Part shown: piece by piece, positions 1 through 7,280 of the stretch
Layout of the letters: each line of letters opens with the position of its first letter
How positions within the stretch are numbered: the stretch's first letter is position 1
Assembly (NCBI GenBank): GCA_037045585.1
Contig: JBAOIR010000007.1
Coordinates: forward strand, 62,001 to 126,000
Direction of reading: 5' to 3'
Length of the DNA: 64,000 nucleotides
Origin: SSF14 sp037045585
Lineage (GTDB): Bacteria > Actinomycetota > Acidimicrobiia > Acidimicrobiales > Microtrichaceae
Translations under genes and position numbers: made by a program
The notes under the pieces: model-generated
Database searches by the model: none
The model's input: only the letters and a program-made list of their open reading frames with translations
Told to the model about the DNA's origin: nothing

Positions 1-14
1 GGGCACGGGAGCGG

Positions 15-845
15 TCAGGTGCCCGCGGCGACGGGGACGTCGCCGGCATCGAGATCGTCGGGGTCGGTGGGCACGTCGTCCTTGCGGTCCTTGCCCCCGC
101 CACGGGCCACGCGGCGGATGACGAGCGGGTACCCCCCGATCGCGATGAGCGTGAACACACCCCACTGCACCGTGTACGCGAAGTGTGGGCCCTCCGAACG
201 TTCGGGCAACGGGTACGGCTTGATCACGCCGTCGGTCGGCGGCGCCTGGCCACCGAGTTCGAGGTACACCGGCTGCAGGTCGAGATCGCGCGCCGCCTCC
301 ACCCGATCGATGTCGAGTCGGGCGATCCGGTTCGACCCGAGATCGACCTTGGAACTCTGGAAGCTGCCCGGCAACTCGGACACCCGGAGCCACCCTCGCA
401 CCTGGACGGGCCCAGTCGGTGGCTCGGCCCCCTCGATCGGCGCTGTGTTGTCCTCGATGGCCTGGGGGATGAACCCGCGCAGCACCAGGATCGGCGCCTC
501 CGTGTCGGACCACCGCAGCGGTGTCACGACCATCCGACCCGGCGCGCCGTCGAGCGTCCGGTTCGGCACGGTGAACTCTGCCGCGACGTCGTAGGTGCCG
601 TCGACGACCACCGCCCGGTACTCGACGCGGTCACCGTCGGCGATGGTCGACACCCGTTCGTCGCGGAGCACGTCGGCCAGCTGCGTCGGGGTGCCGTCGG
701 CGCGGGCGGCGATGCGAGCGTTGAGGGTCTGCTTCTCGTCGAGCCGGCGCAGCTGCCAGAACATCAGCAGGATCATCGACACGATCAGCCCGAGGATCAG
801 CACGTGGGACACGATCCACTTCGGCTTGTACAAGAACCGGTACAT
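15..845 (-). CDS. SURF1 family cytochrome c oxidase assembly protein
   Basis: A 276-residue membrane protein with the SURF1 layout: a transmembrane helix at about residues 11-30, followed directly by the family-typical WQLRRLDEK segment, a long extracytoplasmic domain, and a second helix at about 225-243 ending in arginines. SURF1 proteins help insert haem a into subunit I of aa3-type cytochrome c oxidase. The C-terminal tail is charged and Asp/Gly-rich, and faces the cytoplasm by the positive-inside rule. The ATG at 845 sits just before the first helix. It is divergent from the VTT-domain gene, with about 110 bp between them. Family assignment is firm; the haem role is inferred from the family. 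Confidence 0.9.
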   Translation of the reverse strand: MYRFLYKPKWIVSHVLILGLIVSMILLMFWQLRRLDEKQTLNARIAARADGTPTQLADVLRDERVSTIADGDRVEYRAVVVDGTYDVAAEFTVPNRTLDGAPGRMVVTPLRWSDTEAPILVLRGFIPQAIEDNTAPIEGAEPPTGPVQVRGWLRVSELPGSFQSSKVDLGSNRIARLDIDRVEAARDLDLQPVYLELGGQAPPTDGVIKPYPLPERSEGPHFAYTVQWGVFTLIAIGGYPLVIRRVARGGGKDRKDDVPTDPDDLDAGDVPVAAGT

Positions 846-958
846 CGTGGCGAAACGCTACTTCTCCGACCGTCGACAACCGACATCGGGATGGCCTCCC
901 ACCGACACCACCCGGGTCGGTGCCGGACTTCGCCGGCCCTCCCCTAAGGTGGCGCCCT

Positions 959-1657
959 GTGACCGCCGAGGACGTGACGCTCGAAACCGCGCCGCGGCGC
1001 AAACCGCCGTCGTGGGTGTTGCCCACGGCCCTCGTCCCGATGATCGCCGTGCTGGTGTGCGGGTGGGTCGCAGGCTCGGTCTGGGCGAACTGGCAGGTCA
1101 ATCACCCGCTCGGACTCATCGCACTGAGCCCCATCAACCGGTTCCTGCTCCTCACGACCAATCGGCTCGACTTCTGGAGCTACTTCTCGGTCGGACTGGG
1201 ACGCCACCTGTTCCCCGACCCGTTCTTCTACCTGCTCGGGTACTGGTACGGCGGCCGAGCCCTGAAATGGGTATCGGAGGGCAACGCGTTCGCGACCCGA
1301 CTCGTGGGCGACGACGGCCACGGGCTCGAGAACCCCGCGCATCGCAAGATCCTGTACCCGCTCGCGTTCGTCATGCCCAACAACTGGGTGTCCCTGTTCT
1401 GCGGCGCCGCCCGGATTCCGATCCCGGCGTTCATCGCCCTCAACATCAGCGGCACACTCGCCCGGCTGGTGCTGTGCCGCTGGCTCGGCGACGTCTTCCG
1501 GAGCGAGATCAAGGACATCTCCGACTTCATCGCCCGGTTCCAGTGGCCGATCACCGCGGTGAGCGTGGTGATCGTGCTCCTCGGCATGGCGGTGCAGCTC
1601 CGACCGAATGGGGCCGTCCGCCGGCTCGCGGCGCTCGACGACCAGCCCGAGCCCTGA
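959..1657 (+). CDS. VTT/DedA-like (SNARE-associated Golgi family) membrane protein
   Basis: A 232-residue multi-pass protein. Hydrophobic segments lie at about residues 19-42 and 198-216, with two amphipathic re-entrant-like stretches between them: the one around LFPDPFFYLLGYWYGG, and the later one with CGAARIPIPAF followed by N-SGT. This resembles the paired re-entrant design of VTT/DedA proteins, which act in lipid scrambling or undecaprenyl-phosphate recycling. I chose the GTG at 959 because AAGGTGG lies 6 nt upstream. An in-frame GTG at 920 would add 13 residues without a ribosome site. The gene ends 16 bp before an IS30 terminal repeat. Assignment to VTT is by pattern and moderately sure. 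Confidence 0.65.
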   Translation: MTAEDVTLETAPRRKPPSWVLPTALVPMIAVLVCGWVAGSVWANWQVNHPLGLIALSPINRFLLLTTNRLDFWSYFSVGLGRHLFPDPFFYLLGYWYGGRALKWVSEGNAFATRLVGDDGHGLENPAHRKILYPLAFVMPNNWVSLFCGAARIPIPAFIALNISGTLARLVLCRWLGDVFRSEIKDISDFIARFQWPITAVSVVIVLLGMAVQLRPNGAVRRLAALDDQPEP

Positions 1658-1673
1658 GAGCCCGAGCGCGCTG

Positions 1674-1696
1674 GAGGTTTGAACCGGAGCGCACGG
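1674..1696 (+). repeat. IS30 left terminal inverted repeat (23 bp)
   Basis: Exact reverse complement of 2924-2946. The outermost bases are GAGG, and the match stops at both the outer and inner boundaries, which fixes the element edge. Confidence 0.88.
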
Positions 1697-1770
1697 GAGT
1701 CGTGGGCAGGCTCAAGGGGTCATCGCAACGGCGGGTCGATTTGGTGTCGACTTGAGCGTGGAGGTGGCGG

Positions 1771-2918
1771 ATGGGTCAGCGGTTGTCAGCTGAGGTGCGG
1801 CGTGAAGTGATCCGGTTGGCGGCGACGGGCTGCCTCTATCGGGACATCGTCGCCTGAGGTGGGTGTGTCGATGGGGGCGATCACGAACATCACGAAGCCG
1901 CTCGGCGGGGTGATCCGACCTGAGATGTGGTCGCCGGCGCCGTCGCGCTTGTCGTTGGAGGATCGGGTCGACATCAAGTTGTGGCTCGAGGCCAACGAAT
2001 CGTTCGCTGAAATCGGGCGTCAGCTCGGCCGGCCGACGTCGACGATCTCCCGAGAAGTAGGCGGCTGTAAGCATCGAGACGATTACGCGCCGATCGCTGC
2101 ACATCGGAATGCCGCCGAGCGGGCGTGTCGTCCCAAGGTGACAAAACTCGAGAGTTGCGAGGAGCTCCGCGACCGGGTGGTCGCTGATCTCGAACGGTTG
2201 TGGTCTCCGACCCAGATCGCCAGCAAGCTGCGGGTCGACTTTCCCGACCGGCCGGAGATGTGGGTGTCGCACGAAACGATCTACAAATCGATCTACGTCC
2301 AGGGTCGTGGCGAGTTGCGCCGCGAACTGGCTCGTTGTTTGCGCACCGGTCGGGCTCATCGCCGTTCTCAGGGCCGGGCCGAGAAGCGGGGCCGGATCGC
2401 CAACATGGTGATGATCTCGGAGCGGCCGGCGGAGGTCGCTGATCGGGCGGTGCCGGGCCACTGGGAAGGCGACCTGATCATTGGCAAGAACGGCAAGAGT
2501 GGCATTGCCACCCTCGTCGAGCGGTCCACTCGCTACGTGTTGTTGGCCAAGATCTCCGACCTGCGGGCCGAGACCGTTCGCGACGCCGCTCGTCGGGCGG
2601 GTCGCGACGTTGCCGGATCATCTATGGCGTTCGCTCACGTGGGACCAAGGCTCGGAAATGGCCCAACACCAGCGGTTCACCACAGATACCGGGATCGACG
2701 TGTACTTCTGTGACCCCCACAGCCCATGGCAGCGCGGCTCGAACGAGAACACCAACGGGCTGTTACGTCAGTACTTCCCGAAGGGCACACCGCTCGGCGG
2801 TCACAGCCAAGAACACCTCGATGCTGTCGCTGTTCAGCTCAACAGCCGACCTCGCGAGACTCTCGGGTGGGAGACTCCTGCAGAACGACTCGCACAACTC
2901 GTTGCATCGACTGATTGA
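1771..2918 (+). pseudogene. IS30-family transposase, two frame breaks
   Basis: Read across three frames the product is about 380 residues, the normal IS30 length. Frame 1 from ATG 1771 gives the N-terminal helix-turn-helix start and stops at TGA 1855. Dropping T1855 restores AEVGVSMGAI in the next frame, which carries the DNA-binding region (STISREV) and HWEGDLIIGK with the first catalytic Asp at 2471. A second shift between about 2585 and 2605 leads to LTWDQGSEM (second Asp, 2643) and SNENTNGLLRQYFPKG (Glu, 2745), the end of the DDE triad. Both breaks look like one extra base. All catalytic residues remain, so the gene is either recently dead or mis-sequenced. Confidence 0.85.
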
Positions 2919-2923
2919 ACCTG

Positions 2924-2946
2924 CCGTGCGCTCCGGTTCAAACCTC
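2924..2946 (-). repeat. IS30 right terminal inverted repeat (23 bp)
   Basis: Exact reverse complement of 1674-1696. The last two bases of this repeat supply two of the three bases of the TauE/SafE stop codon at 2945-2947 on the minus strand. Confidence 0.88.
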
Positions 2947-3787
2947 ACAGCGCAGCGATCTCGCCCGCCAGGTAGACGATCGACACCACGATCAACAGCG
3001 AGCCTGCGACGAGTCGCATGAGTTGCTCCGACGCCCCGACGGTGATGTGGGCACCGACCCGGGCACCGGGAACGATCCCGATGGCCAACGGGAGGGCAAA
3101 TCGCCAGTTCACGTGACCGAGCACGATGTGGGTGACCACCGCCGTGGTCGACATCATCGCGACGGCGGCGAGCGACGTCGCGATGGCGTGTTTGACGGGC
3201 AGCCGAAGGCCGAGGGTGAGGCCCGGGGTCAGGATCAGTCCCCCGCCGATGCCGAGGAGTCCGGCGAGGAATCCACCGCCCACGCCCAGCGCCACCATTG
3301 CCGGCACACCCCCACGCGGTTGGATCGCCACCCCGCCCTCGGGGCCCGTGCCGCCGTCGCTCATGACGACGTCATCGGGGTCGGCGCCCGCCTCGACCGC
3401 GGCGTCGGCGCGCTCGGCGGCATTGGTGCGCAGCCCGTCGCGGAGGAGCGACACACCGCACCACATCACGAGGACCGCGGTCAGGATCATCAGCCACCGG
3501 GCGTCGACGATGTCGGCGACCCACCCGCCGAGGACGGCGAACGACATGCCGCTCACCCCACACGTGAGGGCGACGGGCCAGACGATGTAGCCCTCACGGT
3601 GGAATCGGAGGCTCCCCGACAGCGCCCCGGGCAGGATGGCCGGCACCGTCGAGCCGACCGCGGCGATCGGGGTTGCCCCGAGGGCCCGGATCATCGGCGT
3701 GGTGATCACCGCTCCGCCCACGCCGAGCACGGCCGCGAGCACGCCGGACCCGAATCCGGCGACGAGCACCGCCAACGTCACCCACAT
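2945..3787 (-). CDS. TauE/SafE family sulfite/anion exporter-like permease
   Basis: A 280-residue polytopic protein with the two TauE/SafE half-repeats: GVGGAVITTPMIRALG near residue 25 and LGIGGGLILTPGLTLG near residue 185, each opening a bundle of helices. They are separated by a hydrophilic loop rich in Asp, Glu and Ala at about residues 120-155. Members move sulfite, sulfoacetate or other organosulfur anions; the substrate here is unknown. The gene starts 11 bp after the dapB stop, so it is probably co-transcribed with dapB. Its stop codon lies on the edge of the IS30 right repeat, so the insertion may have set the present C-terminus, though the length is normal. Confidence 0.85.
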   Translation of the reverse strand: MWVTLAVLVAGFGSGVLAAVLGVGGAVITTPMIRALGATPIAAVGSTVPAILPGALSGSLRFHREGYIVWPVALTCGVSGMSFAVLGGWVADIVDARWLMILTAVLVMWCGVSLLRDGLRTNAAERADAAVEAGADPDDVVMSDGGTGPEGGVAIQPRGGVPAMVALGVGGGFLAGLLGIGGGLILTPGLTLGLRLPVKHAIATSLAAVAMMSTTAVVTHIVLGHVNWRFALPLAIGIVPGARVGAHITVGASEQLMRLVAGSLLIVVSIVYLAGEIAAL

Positions 3788-3798
3788 GAGCGGCTGAT

Positions 3799-4605
3799 CT
3801 AGAGACCGAGCAACGTGTCCAGCCCGACGGTGACGCCGGGGTGGTCGGCGATGGCCTTCGTGCCCATCAACACCCCGGGCATGAACGAGGTGCGATCGAT
3901 CGAGTCGTGACGGATGACGAGTGTCTGTCCCGTGGTGCCCAGGACGACCTCCTGGTGCGCAACCATGCCCTGGATGCGGAGCGAGTGGATGTGGATGCCG
4001 TCGGCACCGACCCCACCGCGGGCGCCCTCGTACACCGTCGACGTGGTCGGATCGGGCGCCCAATCGCTCGACGCCTCGGCGATCCGCTGTGCGGTCAGCA
4101 CCGCGGTGCCCGACGGGGCGTCGACCTTCTGGGCGTGGTGGAACTCGATGATCTCGGCGGTCTCGAAGTACGGCGCAGCGAGCGCGGCGAACTTCATCAT
4201 CAGCAGCGCACCGATCGCGAAGTTGGGAGCGATCAGACAGTTCGACGAGGTGAAGATCCGGCCGAACAGGTCGAGGTCGTCGTCGGAGAAACCGGTGGTG
4301 CCCACGACGGCGTGGATGCCGTGCTGGGCGAGGAAGATCAGGTTCTGCCGACCGGCGTCGGCCTCGGTGAAGTCGATGGCCACCTGCACGTTCGCCTCGA
4401 CGAACACATCGGGGTTGCCGGAGATCTGGACGTCGCACCCGGGCACGCCGGCGACGCGGGACACCTCGAGACCGGAGTGGTGTGGGTCGACCGCGGCGAC
4501 CAGCTCGAGCGCCGGATCGTCGTGGACCGCACGGCACACGGTCGACCCCATTCGCCCGCCGGCCCCGAACACACCCACCCGGATCTTGCGCTGCGACTCG
4601 ACCAT
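3799..4605 (-). CDS. dapB: 4-hydroxy-tetrahydrodipicolinate reductase
   Basis: 268 residues, the usual DapB length. An N-terminal Rossmann motif GVFGAGGRMG is followed by the signature EFHHAQKVDAPSGTA at about residues 152-166, holding the catalytic His pair and Lys, and by FMPGVLMGTKA near the end. The enzyme reduces hydroxytetrahydrodipicolinate with NAD(P)H in the diaminopimelate branch of lysine and peptidoglycan synthesis. It is the first gene of a probable dapB-permease pair; the nitroreductase stop lies 36 bp upstream. No dapA is nearby. Identification is firm. Confidence 0.95.
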   Translation of the reverse strand: MVESQRKIRVGVFGAGGRMGSTVCRAVHDDPALELVAAVDPHHSGLEVSRVAGVPGCDVQISGNPDVFVEANVQVAIDFTEADAGRQNLIFLAQHGIHAVVGTTGFSDDDLDLFGRIFTSSNCLIAPNFAIGALLMMKFAALAAPYFETAEIIEFHHAQKVDAPSGTAVLTAQRIAEASSDWAPDPTTSTVYEGARGGVGADGIHIHSLRIQGMVAHQEVVLGTTGQTLVIRHDSIDRTSFMPGVLMGTKAIADHPGVTVGLDTLLGL

Positions 4606-4641
4606 CGGCGCAGTGTAGGTCGGGCCCGGACCACCAACCCG

Positions 4642-5337
4642 CTACCGAAATGGCTGGTTGCCGTAGCGGTCGAGGTGCACGACTTCGCCGATGGGCCGCC
4701 GCGTCGTCGGTCCGTACTTCCCGCGGGCCCACCCGATGGGGATGATGCACACCGGGTTCATCGACCGGGGCAGGCCCAGGATCCGCCGAGCGATGGGGAT
4801 GTGCCAGATCGGCAACGTCTGCAGTGACGCTCCCAGCCCCACGGCGCGGCACTCCAGGAGGAGGTTCTGCACCGCCGGGTAGACCGACCCGTAGAACGAG
4901 GCCACCGAGATCTGCGGTCGCCCGACCGGTCGATGCTTCAGGTTGCGGGTGTAGCAGGGGATCACGAACACGGGCAGCTCGTGGAAGTGCTCGGCCTGCC
5001 ACTCCCCCGGCTTCATGCCACGGAGACGGTCCGGATCATTGCGAGCCGCCCTGCGTTCGAGCGGCGAGAACGTGTTGTAGAGCGGACGGTACAGCTTGGC
5101 CAGGCGTCGTTTCTGCTCGGGATCCTCGACGACGAGGTAGCACCAGTCCTGGCTGTTGGAACTCGTCGGTGCCTTGAGCGACAACTCGAGGAGCGGGAGC
5201 AACACGTCGTGGTCGACCGGGTCGAGGTGGAGGCGGCGGACGGCGCGTTGTGTGCGCATCGCCTCGCCCATCGGCATATCGAGTCGGGCGAGCGCCTCGG
5301 CGGCCGGCGGTGGCACGAACGGATCGGCGTCGGACAT
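4642..5337 (-). CDS. nitroreductase family FMN-dependent oxidoreductase
   Basis: A 231-residue protein with the nitroreductase fold marks: MRTQRAVRRL near the N-terminus (FMN phosphate binding), APTSSNSQDWCYLVVED next, and GLGASLQTLPI in the second half. These FMN enzymes reduce nitro groups, quinones, flavins or enones using NAD(P)H; the natural substrate cannot be read from sequence. I chose the ATG at 5337 (MSDADPF). A longer frame to 5373 adds 12 residues with no ribosome site. The alpha/beta-hydrolase stop lies 40 bp upstream, so the two may share a transcript. Confidence 0.85.
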   Translation of the reverse strand: MSDADPFVPPPAAEALARLDMPMGEAMRTQRAVRRLHLDPVDHDVLLPLLELSLKAPTSSNSQDWCYLVVEDPEQKRRLAKLYRPLYNTFSPLERRAARNDPDRLRGMKPGEWQAEHFHELPVFVIPCYTRNLKHRPVGRPQISVASFYGSVYPAVQNLLLECRAVGLGASLQTLPIWHIPIARRILGLPRSMNPVCIIPIGWARGKYGPTTRRPIGEVVHLDRYGNQPFR

Positions 5338-5377
5338 CGCCGGAGCGTAGGGCCCGGCGGTGCGCTCCACCACCGGA

Positions 5378-6277
5378 TCAGGAGTTGAGCGCCCCGCCCA
5401 GAGCGTCGAGCCAGCTCCGCCGGAACGCCGTCACCACCGGCGCCCGGGGTGCCAGCCCGTCGAATCCATGGAACGCACCGTCGACCTCGACCAGGTCGCA
5501 AGCGACCCCCGCCTCGCGAAGCCGGGTGGCATAGTCGACGTCCTCGTCGTGGAAGAGGTCGAGCGTGCCGACGCCGAGCCACGCGGGTGCGAGCCCGCCG
5601 AGGTCGACGCGGCGGGCAGGCGCGGCGTATGGCGATACCTCGGGGCCGCCGGGCATCGCCCCGAGGTAGGACCGCCAGCCGAACTCGTTGCATGTCGAGT
5701 TCCACAGGCGGAAGTCGGATTCGTCGCCACGAGCGCGCTGCACGGTGCGATCGTCGAGCATCGGATACACGAGCAGCTGGAACGCGAGGGGGACCTCGCC
5801 TCGGTCGTGGGCCATCAGCGCAACGCCGGCAGCGAGTCCGCCACCGGCGCTCGCCCCGCCCACGGCGATCCGGTCCGACCGGATCCCGAACGCCGGCGCC
5901 GCAGCGTGCAGCCAGCGCAGCGCGGCGTAGCAGTCCTCGGCCGGCGCCGGGAAGGGGTGCTCCGGCGCGAGGCGATAGTCGACGGACGCGACGGCGATGC
6001 CGAGCTCGCGGACCATGTCGATGTTGCTGCGCTCGTCCTGGCGGGCTGTGCCGATCAGGAAACCGCCGCCGTGGATCCACAGGAGCGCCGGCACCGGCTC
6101 GGTGCTGCCGGCGGGCCGGTAGAGGCGCACCCGGACATCGGGGGCTCCGGTCGGACCGGGAACCATGACGTCACACGTGACGACGCCCCGCGTCGACATC
6201 GCGACGGGGCGCCCGGCGAGTGCCGACATGCGACGAACGAACGCGAGGTTGCGCGGGGTGACCCCTCGACGCGGCAC
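5378..6277 (-). CDS. alpha/beta hydrolase, HSL/acetyl-esterase type
   Basis: The 299 residues hold the hormone-sensitive-lipase-family signature: oxyanion motif IHGGGFLIG at about 67-75, nucleophile elbow GGASAGGG, catalytic Asp in GTLDLFHDED and His in GAFHGFDG. It should hydrolyse short-chain esters in the cytoplasm. The GTG at 6277 is the start of the open frame as read. However, an ATG at 6317, one frame over, overlaps the upstream enoyl-CoA hydratase stop as ATGA, and translates to MTSIHPELQRIA, a typical N-terminus for this family. Removing one base from the CCC at 6280-6282 joins the two, so the real gene probably runs from 6317 with a frame error. Confidence 0.88.
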   Translation of the reverse strand: MPRRGVTPRNLAFVRRMSALAGRPVAMSTRGVVTCDVMVPGPTGAPDVRVRLYRPAGSTEPVPALLWIHGGGFLIGTARQDERSNIDMVRELGIAVASVDYRLAPEHPFPAPAEDCYAALRWLHAAAPAFGIRSDRIAVGGASAGGGLAAGVALMAHDRGEVPLAFQLLVYPMLDDRTVQRARGDESDFRLWNSTCNEFGWRSYLGAMPGGPEVSPYAAPARRVDLGGLAPAWLGVGTLDLFHDEDVDYATRLREAGVACDLVEVDGAFHGFDGLAPRAPVVTAFRRSWLDALGGALNS

Positions 6278-6313
6278 GACCCGCGATGCGCTGCAGCTCG
6301 GGGTGGATCGACG

Positions 6314-7270
6314 TCATCGACCCTCACCGGATTGCGCCACCGCACCCTCTGCCGGCTTCGCCCAGATGTCGTGTCGGGGTTCGTCGGTGTAGACGGGTTG
6401 GCGGTCCTGGGCGAACGCGCGGATCGCCTCGGGAAGATTGTTGGTGAACCCCATCATCAGCTGGTTGCGGTCCTCGAGTTCGATCGCTGCTGCCAGGCTC
6501 GCCACCTCGAGGTTGGCCCACAGGGTCTCCTTGGTCATGGCGAGTCCGTACGGGCTGAACTTCACCATCTCCGACGCCATGTCGACGGCGATGCCGGCCA
6601 CGGCGTCATCGGCCTCGACCCTCGAAACGAGGCCCATTCGCAGGGCATCGTCGGCCCCGATGCGTCGGCCGGTCAGGAGCAGGTCGTTCGAGTGCGCAGC
6701 GCCGATCAGCCGAGGCAGCAGGAAGCTGATGCCCATCTCCGTGGACGCGAGTCCGTTGACGATCCCGGTGGCGTTGAACACCGCCGACGCCGAGGCGATG
6801 CGGAGGTCGGCGCCGAGCGACAGGCACATGCCGCCCCCGAACGCCGGACCGTTGATGGCGGCGATGATCGGCTGGGGAATCGACCGCATCTTGGGGACGA
6901 GCCGGGAGTAGTAGCGCATCGAACGCTGGGCGATGCGTCCCACTTGCAGTCCGTCGATGTTCGGGATGATCCCGTAGTCCTTGAGATCGAGCCCGGAGCA
7001 GAACGAGGTACCGGCGCCCGTGAGGATCACGACCCACGAGTCGTTCTCGGCGGCGACGACATCGAGGGCGTCCCACAGCTCGATGACGAGGTCGATCGAC
7101 ATCGCGTTCAACCGCTCCGGGCGGTTCAACGTGATGCGGGCGACGTGGGGCGCGGGATGATCAATGAGGACCAATCGATGGCCTCGGCCACCTTCGCTCA
7201 GGCTCGCTCCCTCGTCCCTCGGGAGCTGCTTACGCTGCGGTACCTCGGCGTGGCCGGGAGTGTCTGGCAT
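6314..7270 (-). CDS. enoyl-CoA hydratase/isomerase family protein
   Basis: A crotonase-fold protein. LNRPERLNAMS, the oxyanion-hole segment LTGAGTSFCSGLDL, and INGPAFGGGMCL with STEMGISFLLPRLIG following, match enoyl-CoA hydratases of fatty-acid or CoA-ester breakdown. The open frame gives 318 residues from ATG 7270, but the family core starts only at about residue 36 (VLIDHPAPHVARI). The first 30 or so codons are encoded by a dispersed 73-bp repeat (7178-7250). The true start may therefore be a TTG near 7174, preceded by AAGGTGG. The stop overlaps a likely ATG of the hydrolase gene. The substrate is unknown. Confidence 0.9.
   Translation of the reverse strand: MPDTPGHAEVPQRKQLPRDEGASLSEGGRGHRLVLIDHPAPHVARITLNRPERLNAMSIDLVIELWDALDVVAAENDSWVVILTGAGTSFCSGLDLKDYGIIPNIDGLQVGRIAQRSMRYYSRLVPKMRSIPQPIIAAINGPAFGGGMCLSLGADLRIASASAVFNATGIVNGLASTEMGISFLLPRLIGAAHSNDLLLTGRRIGADDALRMGLVSRVEADDAVAGIAVDMASEMVKFSPYGLAMTKETLWANLEVASLAAAIELEDRNQLMMGFTNNLPEAIRAFAQDRQPVYTDEPRHDIWAKPAEGAVAQSGEGR
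7178..7250 (+). repeat. Dispersed 73-bp repeat, copy 1
   Basis: Matches 40557-40629 (opposite orientation) with 5 mismatches in 73 bases. It contains a 6-bp GCTCCC/GGGAGC stem with a 9-nt loop, the palindrome-like GGCCTCGGCC at one end and GGTACC near the other. Here it overlaps the 5' end of the enoyl-CoA hydratase reading frame on the opposite strand. Confidence 0.85.
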
Positions 7271-7280
7271 CCGGGGGAAG

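Larger units (their letters stand above)
1674..2946 (+). mobile_element. IS30-family insertion sequence, degenerate, with perfect 23-bp terminal inverted repeats
   Basis: The ends 1674-1696 and 2924-2946 are exact 23-bp inverted repeats, beginning GAGGTTTGAACC at the left. Between them lies one transposase gene of the IS30 family. The element is 1273 bp, a normal size for IS30. No 2-3 bp target duplication is visible in the flanks (CTG on the left, ACA on the right). It sits between the stop of the VTT-domain gene and the stop of the convergent TauE/SafE gene, so it interrupts no gene. The intact repeats with a broken transposase suggest a recent loss of activity or a sequence error. The element could still be mobilised by a related transposase. 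Confidence 0.88.

Noticed and set aside
1660..2960. Target-site duplication around the IS30 element
   Set aside because: The flanks (CTG and ACA) do not match; no duplication can be claimed.
2945..5002. A 685-residue fusion on the minus strand joining the region of dapB and the permease
   Set aside because: The upstream part is an Arg/Pro-rich shadow of dapB and the nitroreductase; the permease has its own ATG at 3787 after the dapB stop.
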